NCBI GenBank assembly: GCA_965140555.1
Contig: OZ223259.1
Location: 558,001 to 622,000 of the forward strand
DNA: 64,000 nt
Source of the DNA: UBA1351 sp965140555
Lineage (GTDB): Bacteria > Bacillota > Clostridia > Lachnospirales > Vallitaleaceae
Direction: 5' to 3'
This document shows positions 15,934 to 25,097 of this stretch, one piece after another. Under the pieces are notes generated by a model that worked only from the letters and a program-made list of their open reading frames with translations, did not search any database and was not told the origin of the DNA. The position numbers were made by a program, and so were the translations under genes. Positions within the stretch are counted from its first letter, which is position 1. Every line of letters begins with the position of its first letter.

Positions 15934-17391
15934 ATGTCACGTACCGAACACGATGCATTAGGTTCCTATATACTCCAAGATACTCAATATGAAGGCATTC
16001 ATACGCAACGGAGTCGAGAAAATTTCCCAATATCTACTATATGGACTCAAGGCCTCATTCTTCGTCAACTCATTGTTGTCAAAAAAGCCGCCGCCATAAG
16101 TAATTATAAAGTGAATTTATTAACAAAAAATCTTTATGAACATATTGTTATCGCTTGTGATACCTTGATTCGAGTTCTGGATACAGCCATGTCTACTGCT
16201 AACGCTGAAACAACTACCTTGAACAACAAGGATTTAGCATTACTTAACAGCATGAAACTTTCTCCTATGCAAGGTGGTGCAGGTACCTCAACAAACATGA
16301 ACGTGAATGAACTCATTGCTAATCTGGCATTAGAGTCCATGGGCCATCCATTAGGTGCCTATGACTATTGTCACCCCATTAACCATGTAAATCTTTCACA
16401 ATCTACCAACGATGTATATCCGACAGCTGTTCGTATGGCTGCTATATACGGAATACGCAATCTTGCTGACCACCTCGCAGCATTGCAAGAAGCTCTTCAG
16501 GAAAAAGAACATGCCTTTGCCTCCGTTTTAAAACTGGGACGCACCCAGCTTATGGATGCCCTTCCTATTACAATGGGGCAAGAATTCGGAGCCTTTGCAC
16601 GAGCCATCAGTCGAGATCGCTGGCGTATCTACAAAGTGGAAGAACGTCTCCGAGAAGTAAATATCGGTGGTACGGCTGTCGGAACCGGTATGAATGCACC
16701 TACAATGTATATTTATAGGATAACAGAAGAACTTCAGCGATTAACCGGTCTCGGCATTGCAAGAAGCGATCTTCTCATAGACAGCACCCAAAACCAGGAT
16801 GTATTTGTTGAAGTCATCGGTTTACTGAAGGCCTTGGCAACGAATTTATTAAAAATTTCAAATGACATACGGCTCATGGGTAGCGGACCTATTGGCGGTT
16901 TCGGAGAACTGAACATTCCTGCTGTTCAAGCCGGTTCTTCCATCATGCCGGGAAAAGTAAATCCCGTCATATGCGAAATGATAAACCAAATTGCCTTTCG
17001 TGTCATTGGGGCTGATACAACCATTACTTATGCAGCATCCTCGGGACAATTGGAACTCAATCCTTACCTTCCGATGATTGCCCATGAATTACTAACTGTT
17101 ATCGAGCAATTAAATGCCGGTATCCCTATTTTTATCCAAAAGGTTATCGAACCCTTAACTGCCAATGAGAAGCATTGTAAAGAAATGGCTCTCTCATCCT
17201 ATGGATTGGCTGCTGCCTTTGTCGACACATTAGGCTATGATTTATCTGCTGACGTTGCCAAAGAAGCCAAAGCGAATGGTCAATCCATTAAGACTGTTTT
17301 ATTACAGCGCAATCTTCTTGACGAATCAGAAATTGACGCCATCCTAAGCATTCACCAACTGACTCAACCGGGTATACCCGGAAAACGTTAA
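15934..17391 (+). CDS. aspA: Aspartate ammonia-lyase (hydrogenase maturation operon)
   Basis: 485 residues from the ATG at 15934, preceded by GAAGGTGG; an upstream in-frame start lacks a ribosome site. Fumarase/aspartase superfamily: MSRTEHDALGSYILQ start, INHVNLSQSTNDVYPTAVR, LGRTQLMDALPITMGQEF, and the signature GSSIMPGKVNPVICEMI with the catalytic serine loop. It deaminates aspartate to fumarate plus ammonia. Clostridial hydrogenase maturation operons commonly carry such a lyase; an ammonia-releasing lyase has been connected with assembly of the dithiomethylamine bridge of the H-cluster. It lies 46 bases before hydF on the same strand. A role other than aspartate cleavage cannot be excluded. 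Confidence 0.88.
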   Translation: MSRTEHDALGSYILQDTQYEGIHTQRSRENFPISTIWTQGLILRQLIVVKKAAAISNYKVNLLTKNLYEHIVIACDTLIRVLDTAMSTANAETTTLNNKDLALLNSMKLSPMQGGAGTSTNMNVNELIANLALESMGHPLGAYDYCHPINHVNLSQSTNDVYPTAVRMAAIYGIRNLADHLAALQEALQEKEHAFASVLKLGRTQLMDALPITMGQEFGAFARAISRDRWRIYKVEERLREVNIGGTAVGTGMNAPTMYIYRITEELQRLTGLGIARSDLLIDSTQNQDVFVEVIGLLKALATNLLKISNDIRLMGSGPIGGFGELNIPAVQAGSSIMPGKVNPVICEMINQIAFRVIGADTTITYAASSGQLELNPYLPMIAHELLTVIEQLNAGIPIFIQKVIEPLTANEKHCKEMALSSYGLAAAFVDTLGYDLSADVAKEAKANGQSIKTVLLQRNLLDESEIDAILSIHQLTQPGIPGKR

Positions 17392-17437
17392 TCTCTTCTG
17401 ACACAAGACTTATTTTTATGATGAAACGAGGTATATG

Positions 17438-18670
17438 ATGAATCAAACGCCACGAGGAAATCGTTTACATATTGGTTTTTTTGGACGCACCAATGCCGGT
17501 AAATCCAGTTTAATTAATGCTCTTACCGGTCAAGATATTGCCCTAGTATCCAAAGTACAAGGAACCACCACGGATCCCGTATATAAGGCTATGGAAATTC
17601 TTCCTTTGGGTCCTGTGACACTTATTGATACTGCCGGATTGTTTGATACAACAGAACTGGGACATCTTCGAGAAAAAAGAACCCATGAGGTTCTTAATAA
17701 AACCGATGTGGCTCTCTTTGTTTTTGATGCAACATGCCCTATTACAGATGATGATCTCGAACTTGTGACCATGATTCAAAATAAAAACATCCCTGTTCTT
17801 GCTATCTTGAACCATTGGGACCGTGTTACTGATCCCGAAACAACTCGTGATCATTTCGCTCATGCACTTACCATTCCAATCATTGAAGCTGCTGCCTCTA
17901 CACATATGGGTATCGAACAAATCAAGCAGGCCCTTATTAAGCATATACCTGCAGATGACGATAAATTCCGTATTGTAGGCGATCTCATTCGCCCGGGTGA
18001 TTTTGTTGTCCTCGTCGTTCCTATTGATAAAGCAGCACCAAAAGGGCGACTTATATTGCCCCAACAACAAACCATACGAGATATTTTGGAAAGTGATGCC
18101 ATGGCAATTGTCACAAAGGAACATGAATTACGGGACACACTTAGCCATCTTGGCAAAAAACCATCGTTGGTTATTACGGATTCACAAGCCTTTTTAAAAG
18201 TATCCGCCGATACGCCGCGGGATATTCCAATGACTTCCTTTTCCATATTATTTGCAAGGTACAAAGGAGATTTAAATGCATTGGTAGAAGGTGCTTTAGC
18301 CATCAGCAAACTAAAAGATGGCGATCGCATCTTAATCGCCGAGGGGTGTACCCACCATCGTCAATCCGATGATATCGGTACCGTTAAAATTCCTCGTTGG
18401 TTACGACAAGCAACCGGTAAAGAGTTGCACTTTGACCACACCGCCGGAGTAACCTTTAAAGATTCTCTTGATGATTATCAACTTGTCGTCCACTGCGGCG
18501 GATGTATGTTGAACAAACGGGCTATGGAACACCGTATCCATTCAGCTATGGATGAGCAGGTTCCTATTGTTAACTATGGTGTATTAATCGCCTATGTCCA
18601 CGGCATTTTAGATCGGGCACTTGAACCATTTCCTATGGCCAAATACCTTTGGGATGAAGCTAACCAATAA
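17438..18670 (+). CDS. hydF: [FeFe]-hydrogenase maturation GTPase HydF
   Basis: 410 residues from the second of two adjacent ATG codons, six bases after GAGG. N-terminal GTPase domain with P-loop GRTNAGKSSLINAL, switch VQGTTTDP, G3 DTAG and G4 NHWD; a middle dimerisation domain; and a C-terminal [4Fe-4S]-binding domain with CTHH (res ~305) and VHCGGCMLNKRAM providing the ligands. HydF is the scaffold on which the 2Fe subcluster of the H-cluster is built before transfer to the hydrogenase. It sits between aspA and the TM1266-like gene in one plus-strand operon. Its presence agrees with at least two [FeFe]-hydrogenase-family genes at the left end of the window. Confidence 0.96.
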   Translation: MNQTPRGNRLHIGFFGRTNAGKSSLINALTGQDIALVSKVQGTTTDPVYKAMEILPLGPVTLIDTAGLFDTTELGHLREKRTHEVLNKTDVALFVFDATCPITDDDLELVTMIQNKNIPVLAILNHWDRVTDPETTRDHFAHALTIPIIEAAASTHMGIEQIKQALIKHIPADDDKFRIVGDLIRPGDFVVLVVPIDKAAPKGRLILPQQQTIRDILESDAMAIVTKEHELRDTLSHLGKKPSLVITDSQAFLKVSADTPRDIPMTSFSILFARYKGDLNALVEGALAISKLKDGDRILIAEGCTHHRQSDDIGTVKIPRWLRQATGKELHFDHTAGVTFKDSLDDYQLVVHCGGCMLNKRAMEHRIHSAMDEQVPIVNYGVLIAYVHGILDRALEPFPMAKYLWDEANQ

Positions 18671-18708
18671 GATTTAGAATAACATTATTCATGAGAAGGA
18701 GCGATTCT

Positions 18709-18990
18709 ATGGATCATCGCATTGGTGTTATCGGGATTGTTATCGAAAGCCCGAGTAGCATTGAACACGTCAATCAATTACTGACCGACCATAACCATAT
18801 TATTTCCGGTCGTATGGGAATCCCCCATTTGAACGGACGTCGTGTTAACGTTATATCCCTTGTCGTTGACGGTACCAATGACGACATCGGAAGCCTAGCC
18901 GGTAAACTCGGAAAAGTTAACGGCGTCAGTGTTAAAACGGCAATTTCAAAAAAAACCTTCAGTCCATTAGAGAAAAATCTGGAACTTTAA
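18709..18990 (+). CDS. TM1266-family putative regulator of iron-only hydrogenase system
   Basis: 93 residues from the ATG at 18709, preceded by GAAGGAG; an ATG six codons upstream lies over the ribosome site. Small ACT-like ferredoxin-fold protein: HRIGVIGIVIESPSSIEHV, ISGRMGIPHL, VNVISLVVDGTNDDIGSL, KLGKVNGVSVKTAISK. The family is nearly always found between hydE, hydF and hydG genes; its biochemical role is not established. Here it lies 38 bases after hydF and 24 bases before hydG. No DNA-binding motif is visible, so the name regulator is tentative. Confidence 0.9.
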   Translation: MDHRIGVIGIVIESPSSIEHVNQLLTDHNHIISGRMGIPHLNGRRVNVISLVVDGTNDDIGSLAGKLGKVNGVSVKTAISKKTFSPLEKNLEL

Positions 18991-19014
18991 TCGCAACCAG
19001 TGAAAGGAAAAAAC

Positions 19015-20409
19015 ATGAAATCTTCAACAACAACAAGTAAATTTATAGACGACGAACGTATCCTTCATCTTATTCATAACGAACAATGTCCAACTTCCGA
19101 GGAAGTTGATGCCCTTGTGGAAAAAGCCCTTGCTTGCAATGGATTGAGTCTGGAAGAAGCGGCAACGCTCATTCGCACACAGGATCCGGATGATTTAGAT
19201 AAAATTTTTCATGCTGCCAAGAAAATCAAACAATCTATCTACGGAAACCGTATTGTTATGTTTGCTCCACTCTATGTCAGCAATTACTGCGTGAATAAAT
19301 GCACCTATTGTGGCTACAAATGTACAAATGAGTTCGACCGCAGACGCCTAACGGATGAAGAATTACAAGCAGAGGCACGTGTACTTCTAGAAATGGGACA
19401 TAAACGCATCGCTTTTGAAGCAGGTGAAGATCCTAACAATTGCCCGATTGACTATGTTCTTCATGCAATGGATGTCCTTTACAAGACGCGTGTTGATGGG
19501 AACGCACTTCGTCGTATCAATGTTAACATTGCTGCAACAACTGTCGAAAACTATGCTAAATTGAAAGCTGCTGATATCGGTACCTATATTTTGTTCCAAG
19601 AAACTTATCATGAAGAATCCTACAATACCTATCATCTCGGCGGTCCTAAAGCAGACTATATGTATCATCTTACAGCCATGGACCGTGCTATGGAAGGCGG
19701 TATTGATGACGTTGGTATCGGCGCTTTATTCGGCTTATATGACTGGCGCTTTGAGATACTCGGACTCCTGATGCATAAAGACCATTTAGAAGAAGCTTAT
19801 GGTGTCGGTCCGCATACAATTAGTGTCCCACGTATCCGTAAAGCCAAGGAAGTCACTGTCGGTGACATGCCTTATGCCGTAACTGATGAAGACTTCAAAA
19901 AAATTGTAGCCATCATTCGTCTAGCCGTCCCTTATACAGGCATTATCCTCTCTACACGAGAAGAAGCTACGTTTAGAGAAGAAGTTATCAATCTAGGTGT
20001 TTCACAAGTTAGTGCCGGTTCAAAAGCTGATGTAGGCGGTTACCATGAGTCAGAAAAATTGGAAAGTCAATTCGAATTAGCTGATCTTCGTTCTCAACCG
20101 GAAATTATTGAATCCTTGTTACGAAAAGGTTATCTCCCTAGCTACTGTACCGCTTGTTATCGTGCCGGACGTACCGGAGATCGATTTATGCAAGTTGCCA
20201 AAAACGGTAGCATACAAAATCTTTGCCAACCTAATGCCTTGATGACATTAAAAGAATATCTTGAAGATTATGCCGACGCAGATTTGAAGGCTTTAGGTGA
20301 AGAAGTCATTGCAACCAACATACCACTTATTCCTAATGAAAAAATGCGTACTAACACCATTGACCGATTAACTCGTATACAAAACGGTGAGCGCGATCTA
20401 TTCTTTTAA
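19015..20409 (+). CDS. hydG: [FeFe]-hydrogenase maturation radical SAM enzyme HydG
   Basis: 464 residues from the ATG at 19015 after AAAGGAA; the in-frame GTG at 19000 has no suitable site. Radical SAM cluster motif CVNKCTYCGYKC (res ~90-101), followed by a TIM barrel (AFEAGEDPNNCPIDY, DDVGIGALFGLYDWR) and the C-terminal auxiliary cluster motif YCTACYRAGRTGDRFM with a third Cys in QNLCQPNA. HydG cleaves tyrosine to p-cresol and makes the CO and CN ligands of the H-cluster iron. Last gene of the aspA-hydF-TM1266-hydG operon, ended by a strong terminator. HydE, the third maturase, is not in the window and must be elsewhere if the pathway is complete. Confidence 0.97.
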   Translation: MKSSTTTSKFIDDERILHLIHNEQCPTSEEVDALVEKALACNGLSLEEAATLIRTQDPDDLDKIFHAAKKIKQSIYGNRIVMFAPLYVSNYCVNKCTYCGYKCTNEFDRRRLTDEELQAEARVLLEMGHKRIAFEAGEDPNNCPIDYVLHAMDVLYKTRVDGNALRRINVNIAATTVENYAKLKAADIGTYILFQETYHEESYNTYHLGGPKADYMYHLTAMDRAMEGGIDDVGIGALFGLYDWRFEILGLLMHKDHLEEAYGVGPHTISVPRIRKAKEVTVGDMPYAVTDEDFKKIVAIIRLAVPYTGIILSTREEATFREEVINLGVSQVSAGSKADVGGYHESEKLESQFELADLRSQPEIIESLLRKGYLPSYCTACYRAGRTGDRFMQVAKNGSIQNLCQPNALMTLKEYLEDYADADLKALGEEVIATNIPLIPNEKMRTNTIDRLTRIQNGERDLFF

Positions 20410-20476
20410 ATAACGCGCCTTATCTTATTATAGATCCTCGTACCTTGGTCACATAATCTAACTATCATTACCTACT

Positions 20477-20527
20477 AAAGGAGTGTATACCGGCAATTTG
20501 AATTGCTTGCATACACTCCTTTTTTTT
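20477..20527. terminator. Terminator after hydG, possibly bidirectional
   Basis: AAAGGAGTGTAT pairs with ATACACTCCTTT, with an inner GGCAATT/AATTGC helix, followed by eight T residues on the plus strand; A-rich DNA on the left could also serve the convergent ABC exporter gene. Confidence 0.9.
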
Positions 20528-20578
20528 GACTTACTATACCTCTTAAGAATAATGCCTTATGAAACCTATCCCTCTGTT

Positions 20579-22438
20579 CTAGCCGACAAGTTTTGTTGTA
20601 AACTGACTCATATAAAGGTCTGCATAGAATCCGTCAGCTGCCAACAACTCATCATGACTTCCACTTTCAATAATCGTACCATGATTCATCACAAGAATCA
20701 TATCCGAATCCTTAATCGTTGATAATCGATGAGCAATAACAAAGCTTGTTCGTCCGTGCATTAATGTTTCCATGGCTTTTTGAATGTTTTGCTCTGTACG
20801 TGTATCGACACTACTGGTTGCTTCATCCAAAATCAATATAGATGGGTCTGCCAATATAGCTCGTGCAATCGTCAACAATTGCTTTTGACCTTGAGATATG
20901 TTATTCGCATCTTCACCAAGTATTGTATCATACCCTTCCGGAAGCGTACGAATAAAATGATCTGCTCTAGCAAGTTTTGCTGCTTGACGAATCTCGTCTT
21001 CTGTTGCATGTTCACGACCATAAGCAATATTGTCTCGTATTGTTCCCTTAAACAGCCATGTATCTTGTAATACCATACCGAATATTTGACGCAAATCGCC
21101 TCGTTTAAAATCTGTCGTATCGTAACCGTCCACAGTGATTTTACCATCCCATACTTCATAGAATCGCATAAGTAGGTTAACCAATGTTGTCTTCCCGGCA
21201 CCTGTGGGACCTACAATCGCAATCTTTTGCCCTGGTTTGACTTGTATGTTGATATCATTCATTAATGGTTCGTTTTCTTCATAACCAAATGCTACATGTT
21301 CAAAGTTCACATAACCGTTAACATCTTTCGCCGTAATCGGTGATGTACTTTCCGGAATTTCTTCTTTTTCATCTAATATTTCAAACACACGCTCTGCTGA
21401 AGCGACTGTTGATTGAATCAAGTTCGCTATGTTAGCCGTTTGAACAATCGGTTGTCCAAACTGTCTTGAATATTGGATAAACGCTTGAATATCCCCAACC
21501 TGTATGGCGTTTCGCGTCACTAATATACCACCGACAACACATACTAATACATAGCCGATATTATTAACGAATTGCATCATCGGCATAATAATACCCGATA
21601 CAAATTGAGCCTTCCACCCGGCTTCAAACAACCCATCATTGTGTTTATGAAAGGTTTCTATAGAATCTTCTTCCTTACCAAATACCTTGACGATTTTATG
21701 TCCGGTATACATTTCTTCTACATGACCGTTTAATTCTCCCAATACCCGTTGTTGTTGGATAAAATAGGTCTGTGACTTCCCTGCAACAAACTTTGTAATA
21801 GCGATACTCATCGGTAATGTTACCAAAGTAATTAATGTCAGTATGGGACTAATCGTTAACATCATAATGATAACACCGACGATGGTTACAACAGATGTAA
21901 TCAATTGTGTTAAACTCTGTTGCAGTGTATTGGCAATATTGTCAACATCATTGGTTACACGACTCAAAATCTCACCATGAGTTTTTGAATCATAATACTT
22001 GAGCGGAATACGTTTCATTTTTGTATTCACATCTTCTCGTAACCGATAGACAGTAGATTGAGCTACACTTGCCATTAAGAAAGACATCCCAAATTGGAAA
22101 ACCGAGCTGATCAGATAGAGCCCTACCAATATGAGAAGGATGTTTCCTATATAGCCGAAGTCGATACTCGCACCGGGTACATTCATAATCTTAGCATAAA
22201 AACCTTCATATAATTTTGTCGTTGCATGACCCATGACTTTCGGACCAATAATTTGGAAAACCGCTCCGATAATTGCAAAAATAAAAACAATAATAAGGGT
22301 CATTTTCTTTGGTGCCAAGTAGCTCAGTAAACGCTTCACCGTTCCTTTAAAATCTTTAGCTTTTTCTGCCGGTATCCCAATAGAATGCGGTCCACCACCT
22401 CGTCGCGGTTGTTTTGTTTGTATTTTTTTATCTGCCAT
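20579..22438 (-). CDS. ABC exporter half-transporter, second subunit (TMD-NBD)
   Basis: 619 residues from the ATG at 22436-22438, preceded by AAGGAGG; this start overlaps the stop of the partner gene by 11 bases. An N-terminal polar tail, six predicted membrane helices (~res 50-340) and an ATPase with Walker A GPTGAGKTTLVNLL, signature ISQGQKQLLTIARA, Walker B ILILDEATSSVDTRTE and H-loop IAHRLS. The signature is ISQGQ instead of LSGGQ, as seen in one site of asymmetric exporters. With the upstream gene it forms a heterodimeric multidrug-type exporter in the cytoplasmic membrane. MarR-family control suggests export of a toxic compound; the substrate is unknown. Confidence 0.93.
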   Translation of the reverse strand: MADKKIQTKQPRRGGGPHSIGIPAEKAKDFKGTVKRLLSYLAPKKMTLIIVFIFAIIGAVFQIIGPKVMGHATTKLYEGFYAKIMNVPGASIDFGYIGNILLILVGLYLISSVFQFGMSFLMASVAQSTVYRLREDVNTKMKRIPLKYYDSKTHGEILSRVTNDVDNIANTLQQSLTQLITSVVTIVGVIIMMLTISPILTLITLVTLPMSIAITKFVAGKSQTYFIQQQRVLGELNGHVEEMYTGHKIVKVFGKEEDSIETFHKHNDGLFEAGWKAQFVSGIIMPMMQFVNNIGYVLVCVVGGILVTRNAIQVGDIQAFIQYSRQFGQPIVQTANIANLIQSTVASAERVFEILDEKEEIPESTSPITAKDVNGYVNFEHVAFGYEENEPLMNDINIQVKPGQKIAIVGPTGAGKTTLVNLLMRFYEVWDGKITVDGYDTTDFKRGDLRQIFGMVLQDTWLFKGTIRDNIAYGREHATEDEIRQAAKLARADHFIRTLPEGYDTILGEDANNISQGQKQLLTIARAILADPSILILDEATSSVDTRTEQNIQKAMETLMHGRTSFVIAHRLSTIKDSDMILVMNHGTIIESGSHDELLAADGFYADLYMSQFTTKLVG

Positions 22439-24170
22439 TTTCCAATTCCTCCTTCGACAATTGTGATGCCACAATTTCTTGATAAACCGGACAAGTTTGT
22501 AGTAATTCATCATGGGTGCCTTTTCCCACACATTTACCTTGATCTAACACAAGAATCTGGTCGGCATTCATAACAGAGGTTACTTTTTGTGCAACCAGCA
22601 ATACCGTTGCATCTTTAGCTTCTCGTAATAATTCTTGACGTAATTTAGCTTCTGTCTTGAAATCAAGAGCTGAAAAGCTATCATCAAAGAGATATATTTG
22701 AGGATTTCGAACAATAGCTCTCGCAATAGAGAGGCGTTGCTTTTGACCCCCGGATACGTTATTACCACCTTGAGCAATCGTTGATTGATATTTTTCCGGC
22801 ATCTCTTCAATAAATTCAGTGGCTTGAGCAATGCGCGCTGCTTCTTTCACTTCATCATCCGTAGCATCCTTTTTACCGAATCGGATATTATCGTCTATCG
22901 TTCCTGTAAACAATACTGCTTTTTGGGGAACCAAGCCTATCTCAGAGCGTAGTTCATGCATGTCAAGTTCTCGTATATCGACACCATCAACTTTCACTTT
23001 ACCTTCAGATACATCATAATATCGAGGAATCATGTTGATTAATGTACTTTTACCGGATCCGGTCCCTCCGATAATCGCTGTCAATTCACCCGGACTTGCT
23101 TTAAAACTAATATCCGAAATGGCAGGTTCTTTGGCTCCATGGTCCGAATGATAGTAAAAACTTACATGGTCAAATTCTATTGTTCCCTTTTTCTGGATTG
23201 ATTTTGCCTGCTTCGGATTTTCAATTTCAGGTTCTGTCAACAATACATCATTTATACGTATTGCCGATGCTGATGCTCTTGGTACCATAACAAAAATCAT
23301 GGTCAACATCAAAATTGACATTAAAATCTGTGTTGCATACTGGATAAACGCCATCATATCACCGACTTGAATAGCTCCTGTATCAATACGATGAGCACCA
23401 AACCAAATAATCGAAACGGAAGACAGAGAAAAAACCAATGTCATAAACGGCATCAAAATCGCCATTAATTTATTAACTTTGATTGCCACATCCGTTAGCT
23501 CTCTATTTGCTTTATTAAATCGCTTCTCTTCTGTATCAATACGATTAAATGCCCGAATGACTCGTAGTCCCGTTAATCGTTCCCGCATAACCAAGTTAAT
23601 ACCATCTACCTTAACTTGCATCACTTTAAATAGGGGTAAGGCATTCGATGCAATAATACCGATCATAATACCCATAAAAATAACGGCTACGACAATGATA
23701 TAACTTAATTTCACGTCCTTACTTAATGCCATGATAATACTACCAACAGCCATAAGCGGTGCCATTGTCGCAATTCTAAGAAGCATAATCATAACATTTT
23801 GAACTTGCACAATATCATTTGTTGTTCTTGTAATTAACGATGCCGTTCCGACTTCATCAATTTCATGAAGGGAAAAATTTGTAACTTTAGTAAATAGTCG
23901 ATTCCTAAGCTCTCGACCAAATCCCATACCTACTCGAGCGGAGAAATACCCGGCAACAATCGAACAGACGCCACCTAATAATGCAACACCTAACATCAGA
24001 GCGCCTATACGAATGATATAGTCAGTATCTGCTTCTACAATACCTTTATCTACGATATCGGACATTAATGTTGGTAAATAGAGATCTGTCAATGTACGAA
24101 TGAATACAAAGCCAATAATAATAGCTATTGTTATTCTAAATGATTTCAAATACTTAAATAATTTCAGCAT
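22428..24170 (-). CDS. ABC exporter half-transporter, first subunit (TMD-NBD)
   Basis: 580 residues. Six membrane helices in the first ~320 residues (FRITIAIIIGFVFIRTL onward), then the ATPase domain: Walker A GGTGSGKSTLINMIP, signature VSGGQKQRLSIARA, Walker B IYLFDDSFSALDFKTE with Asp in place of the usual catalytic Glu (DDS rather than DEA), and Q-rich LLVAQKVTS instead of the H-loop histidine. The altered catalytic residues mark the degenerate nucleotide site of a heterodimeric exporter; the partner encoded next has the complete one. It lies 32 bases after the MarR gene. A homodimer is unlikely given these substitutions. Confidence 0.92.
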   Translation of the reverse strand: MLKLFKYLKSFRITIAIIIGFVFIRTLTDLYLPTLMSDIVDKGIVEADTDYIIRIGALMLGVALLGGVCSIVAGYFSARVGMGFGRELRNRLFTKVTNFSLHEIDEVGTASLITRTTNDIVQVQNVMIMLLRIATMAPLMAVGSIIMALSKDVKLSYIIVVAVIFMGIMIGIIASNALPLFKVMQVKVDGINLVMRERLTGLRVIRAFNRIDTEEKRFNKANRELTDVAIKVNKLMAILMPFMTLVFSLSSVSIIWFGAHRIDTGAIQVGDMMAFIQYATQILMSILMLTMIFVMVPRASASAIRINDVLLTEPEIENPKQAKSIQKKGTIEFDHVSFYYHSDHGAKEPAISDISFKASPGELTAIIGGTGSGKSTLINMIPRYYDVSEGKVKVDGVDIRELDMHELRSEIGLVPQKAVLFTGTIDDNIRFGKKDATDDEVKEAARIAQATEFIEEMPEKYQSTIAQGGNNVSGGQKQRLSIARAIVRNPQIYLFDDSFSALDFKTEAKLRQELLREAKDATVLLVAQKVTSVMNADQILVLDQGKCVGKGTHDELLQTCPVYQEIVASQLSKEELENGR

Positions 24171-24201
24171 AGAATGTTTCCTTTCGTCCTTAAACTTTGC
24201 T

Positions 24202-24627
24202 TTAGTCTAATTTCTTCATCAATTCGTGAATTTCCTGTAAGTTACGCGTCAGTGTCTCCACCTCTTCATCATCAAATACTTCTAACACTTTCGCCATTTC
24301 ATTGGTTATACTTTCAAATTCACGCTTCATCTTACTTCGTCCCTTCTCTGTAAGCTTGAGCCTCACAATTCTACGATCAGTTTCATCATGAATACGTTTT
24401 GCATAGCCTTCTTCGCAGATTGCTTCAACAAGCTTTGTTAAGTTAGATTTTGAGACATGCATCTTATCTCCAAAAAATTTCATTGGTTCGCCATCATGAT
24501 GACTTAGAATATGTAACAAACGAATTTGAGATTTTGGAAACGACGTTGGCGGAAGCCTTTTGATAAATTTTCTATTCAACATGGGAACCAACCCAAACAA
24601 ATTTTCAGCCAATACGCGTCGCGTCAT
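24202..24627 (-). CDS. MarR-family transcriptional regulator
   Basis: 141 residues, all-alpha dimerisation ends flanking a winged helix: IRLLHILSHHDGEPMKFFG, recognition region MHVSKSNLTKLVEAICEEG, and the wing YAKRIHDETDRRIVRLKLTEKG, which is the best conserved MarR stretch. It begins an operon with the two ABC exporter genes and probably represses it, releasing on binding a toxic or phenolic ligand. A 9-bp-arm inverted repeat at 24692-24718, overlapping a TATAAT sequence, is the likely autoregulatory operator. GAGGTG precedes the start codon. Confidence 0.9.
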   Translation of the reverse strand: MTRRVLAENLFGLVPMLNRKFIKRLPPTSFPKSQIRLLHILSHHDGEPMKFFGDKMHVSKSNLTKLVEAICEEGYAKRIHDETDRRIVRLKLTEKGRSKMKREFESITNEMAKVLEVFDDEEVETLTRNLQEIHELMKKLD

Positions 24628-24691
24628 AATTCACCTCCTCAAATCTAATCATGCATCCATTACTTCATGCATTGCCAAATAGTTCAAAAAC

Positions 24692-24718
24692 ATAATAGTT
24701 ATATTTTAAAACTATTAT
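24692..24718. promoter_or_regulatory. Probable MarR operator
   Basis: Perfect 9-bp inverted repeat ATAATAGTT / AACTATTAT separated by 9 bases, about 65 bases before the MarR start. A minus-strand TATAAT (24714-24719) overlaps one arm, so binding would block RNA polymerase. Confidence 0.6.
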
Positions 24719-24882
24719 AGTTTAATCTATTTTAATTGCGACGTCAATAGATCAATTCCTTTATTAATGAAATGTTAATGAATCACTCTTTCCTTATATT
24801 TATTCATTTGATAATTATTATTATTACTACATGCTATTATTTATGAATATAGCTTCAGGATGCATTGTAAGTGTGAGATATT

Positions 24883-25050
24883 ATGTCAGATCAAAACAAA
24901 GATAGTAATTTTCAAAAAAGCTCTTCACGCAAAGAAAACCCCTCACTTGTCGGTTCAACACTGATCAAGTATGGGGCTTATATTATCATTGTACTTATTG
25001 TTTTATATTTTATTACACGGTATACCTTACCTATGATTAATCAAAGATAG
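24883..25050 (+). CDS. Small single-helix membrane protein (55 aa)
   Basis: An ATG at 24883 opens a 55-codon frame closed by TAG at 25048-25050. The first ~28 residues are polar (MSDQNKDSNFQKSSSRKE), then comes LIKYGAYIIIVLIVLYFI, one clear transmembrane helix, and a short tail TRYTLPMINQR. A polar N terminus, a helix and a positively charged C terminus are what a real small membrane protein would show, and short proteins of this shape occur in Clostridia, but I cannot name a family. The ribosome site is weak (GTGAGA). It stands alone between the MarR promoter region and the convergent mutarotase gene. No function can be assigned. Confidence 0.55.
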   Translation: MSDQNKDSNFQKSSSRKENPSLVGSTLIKYGAYIIIVLIVLYFITRYTLPMINQR

Positions 25051-25097
25051 GTGTTGACTCCTATAAGGTCGCTCTCGCTATGTTTGGCCGGCGACCT

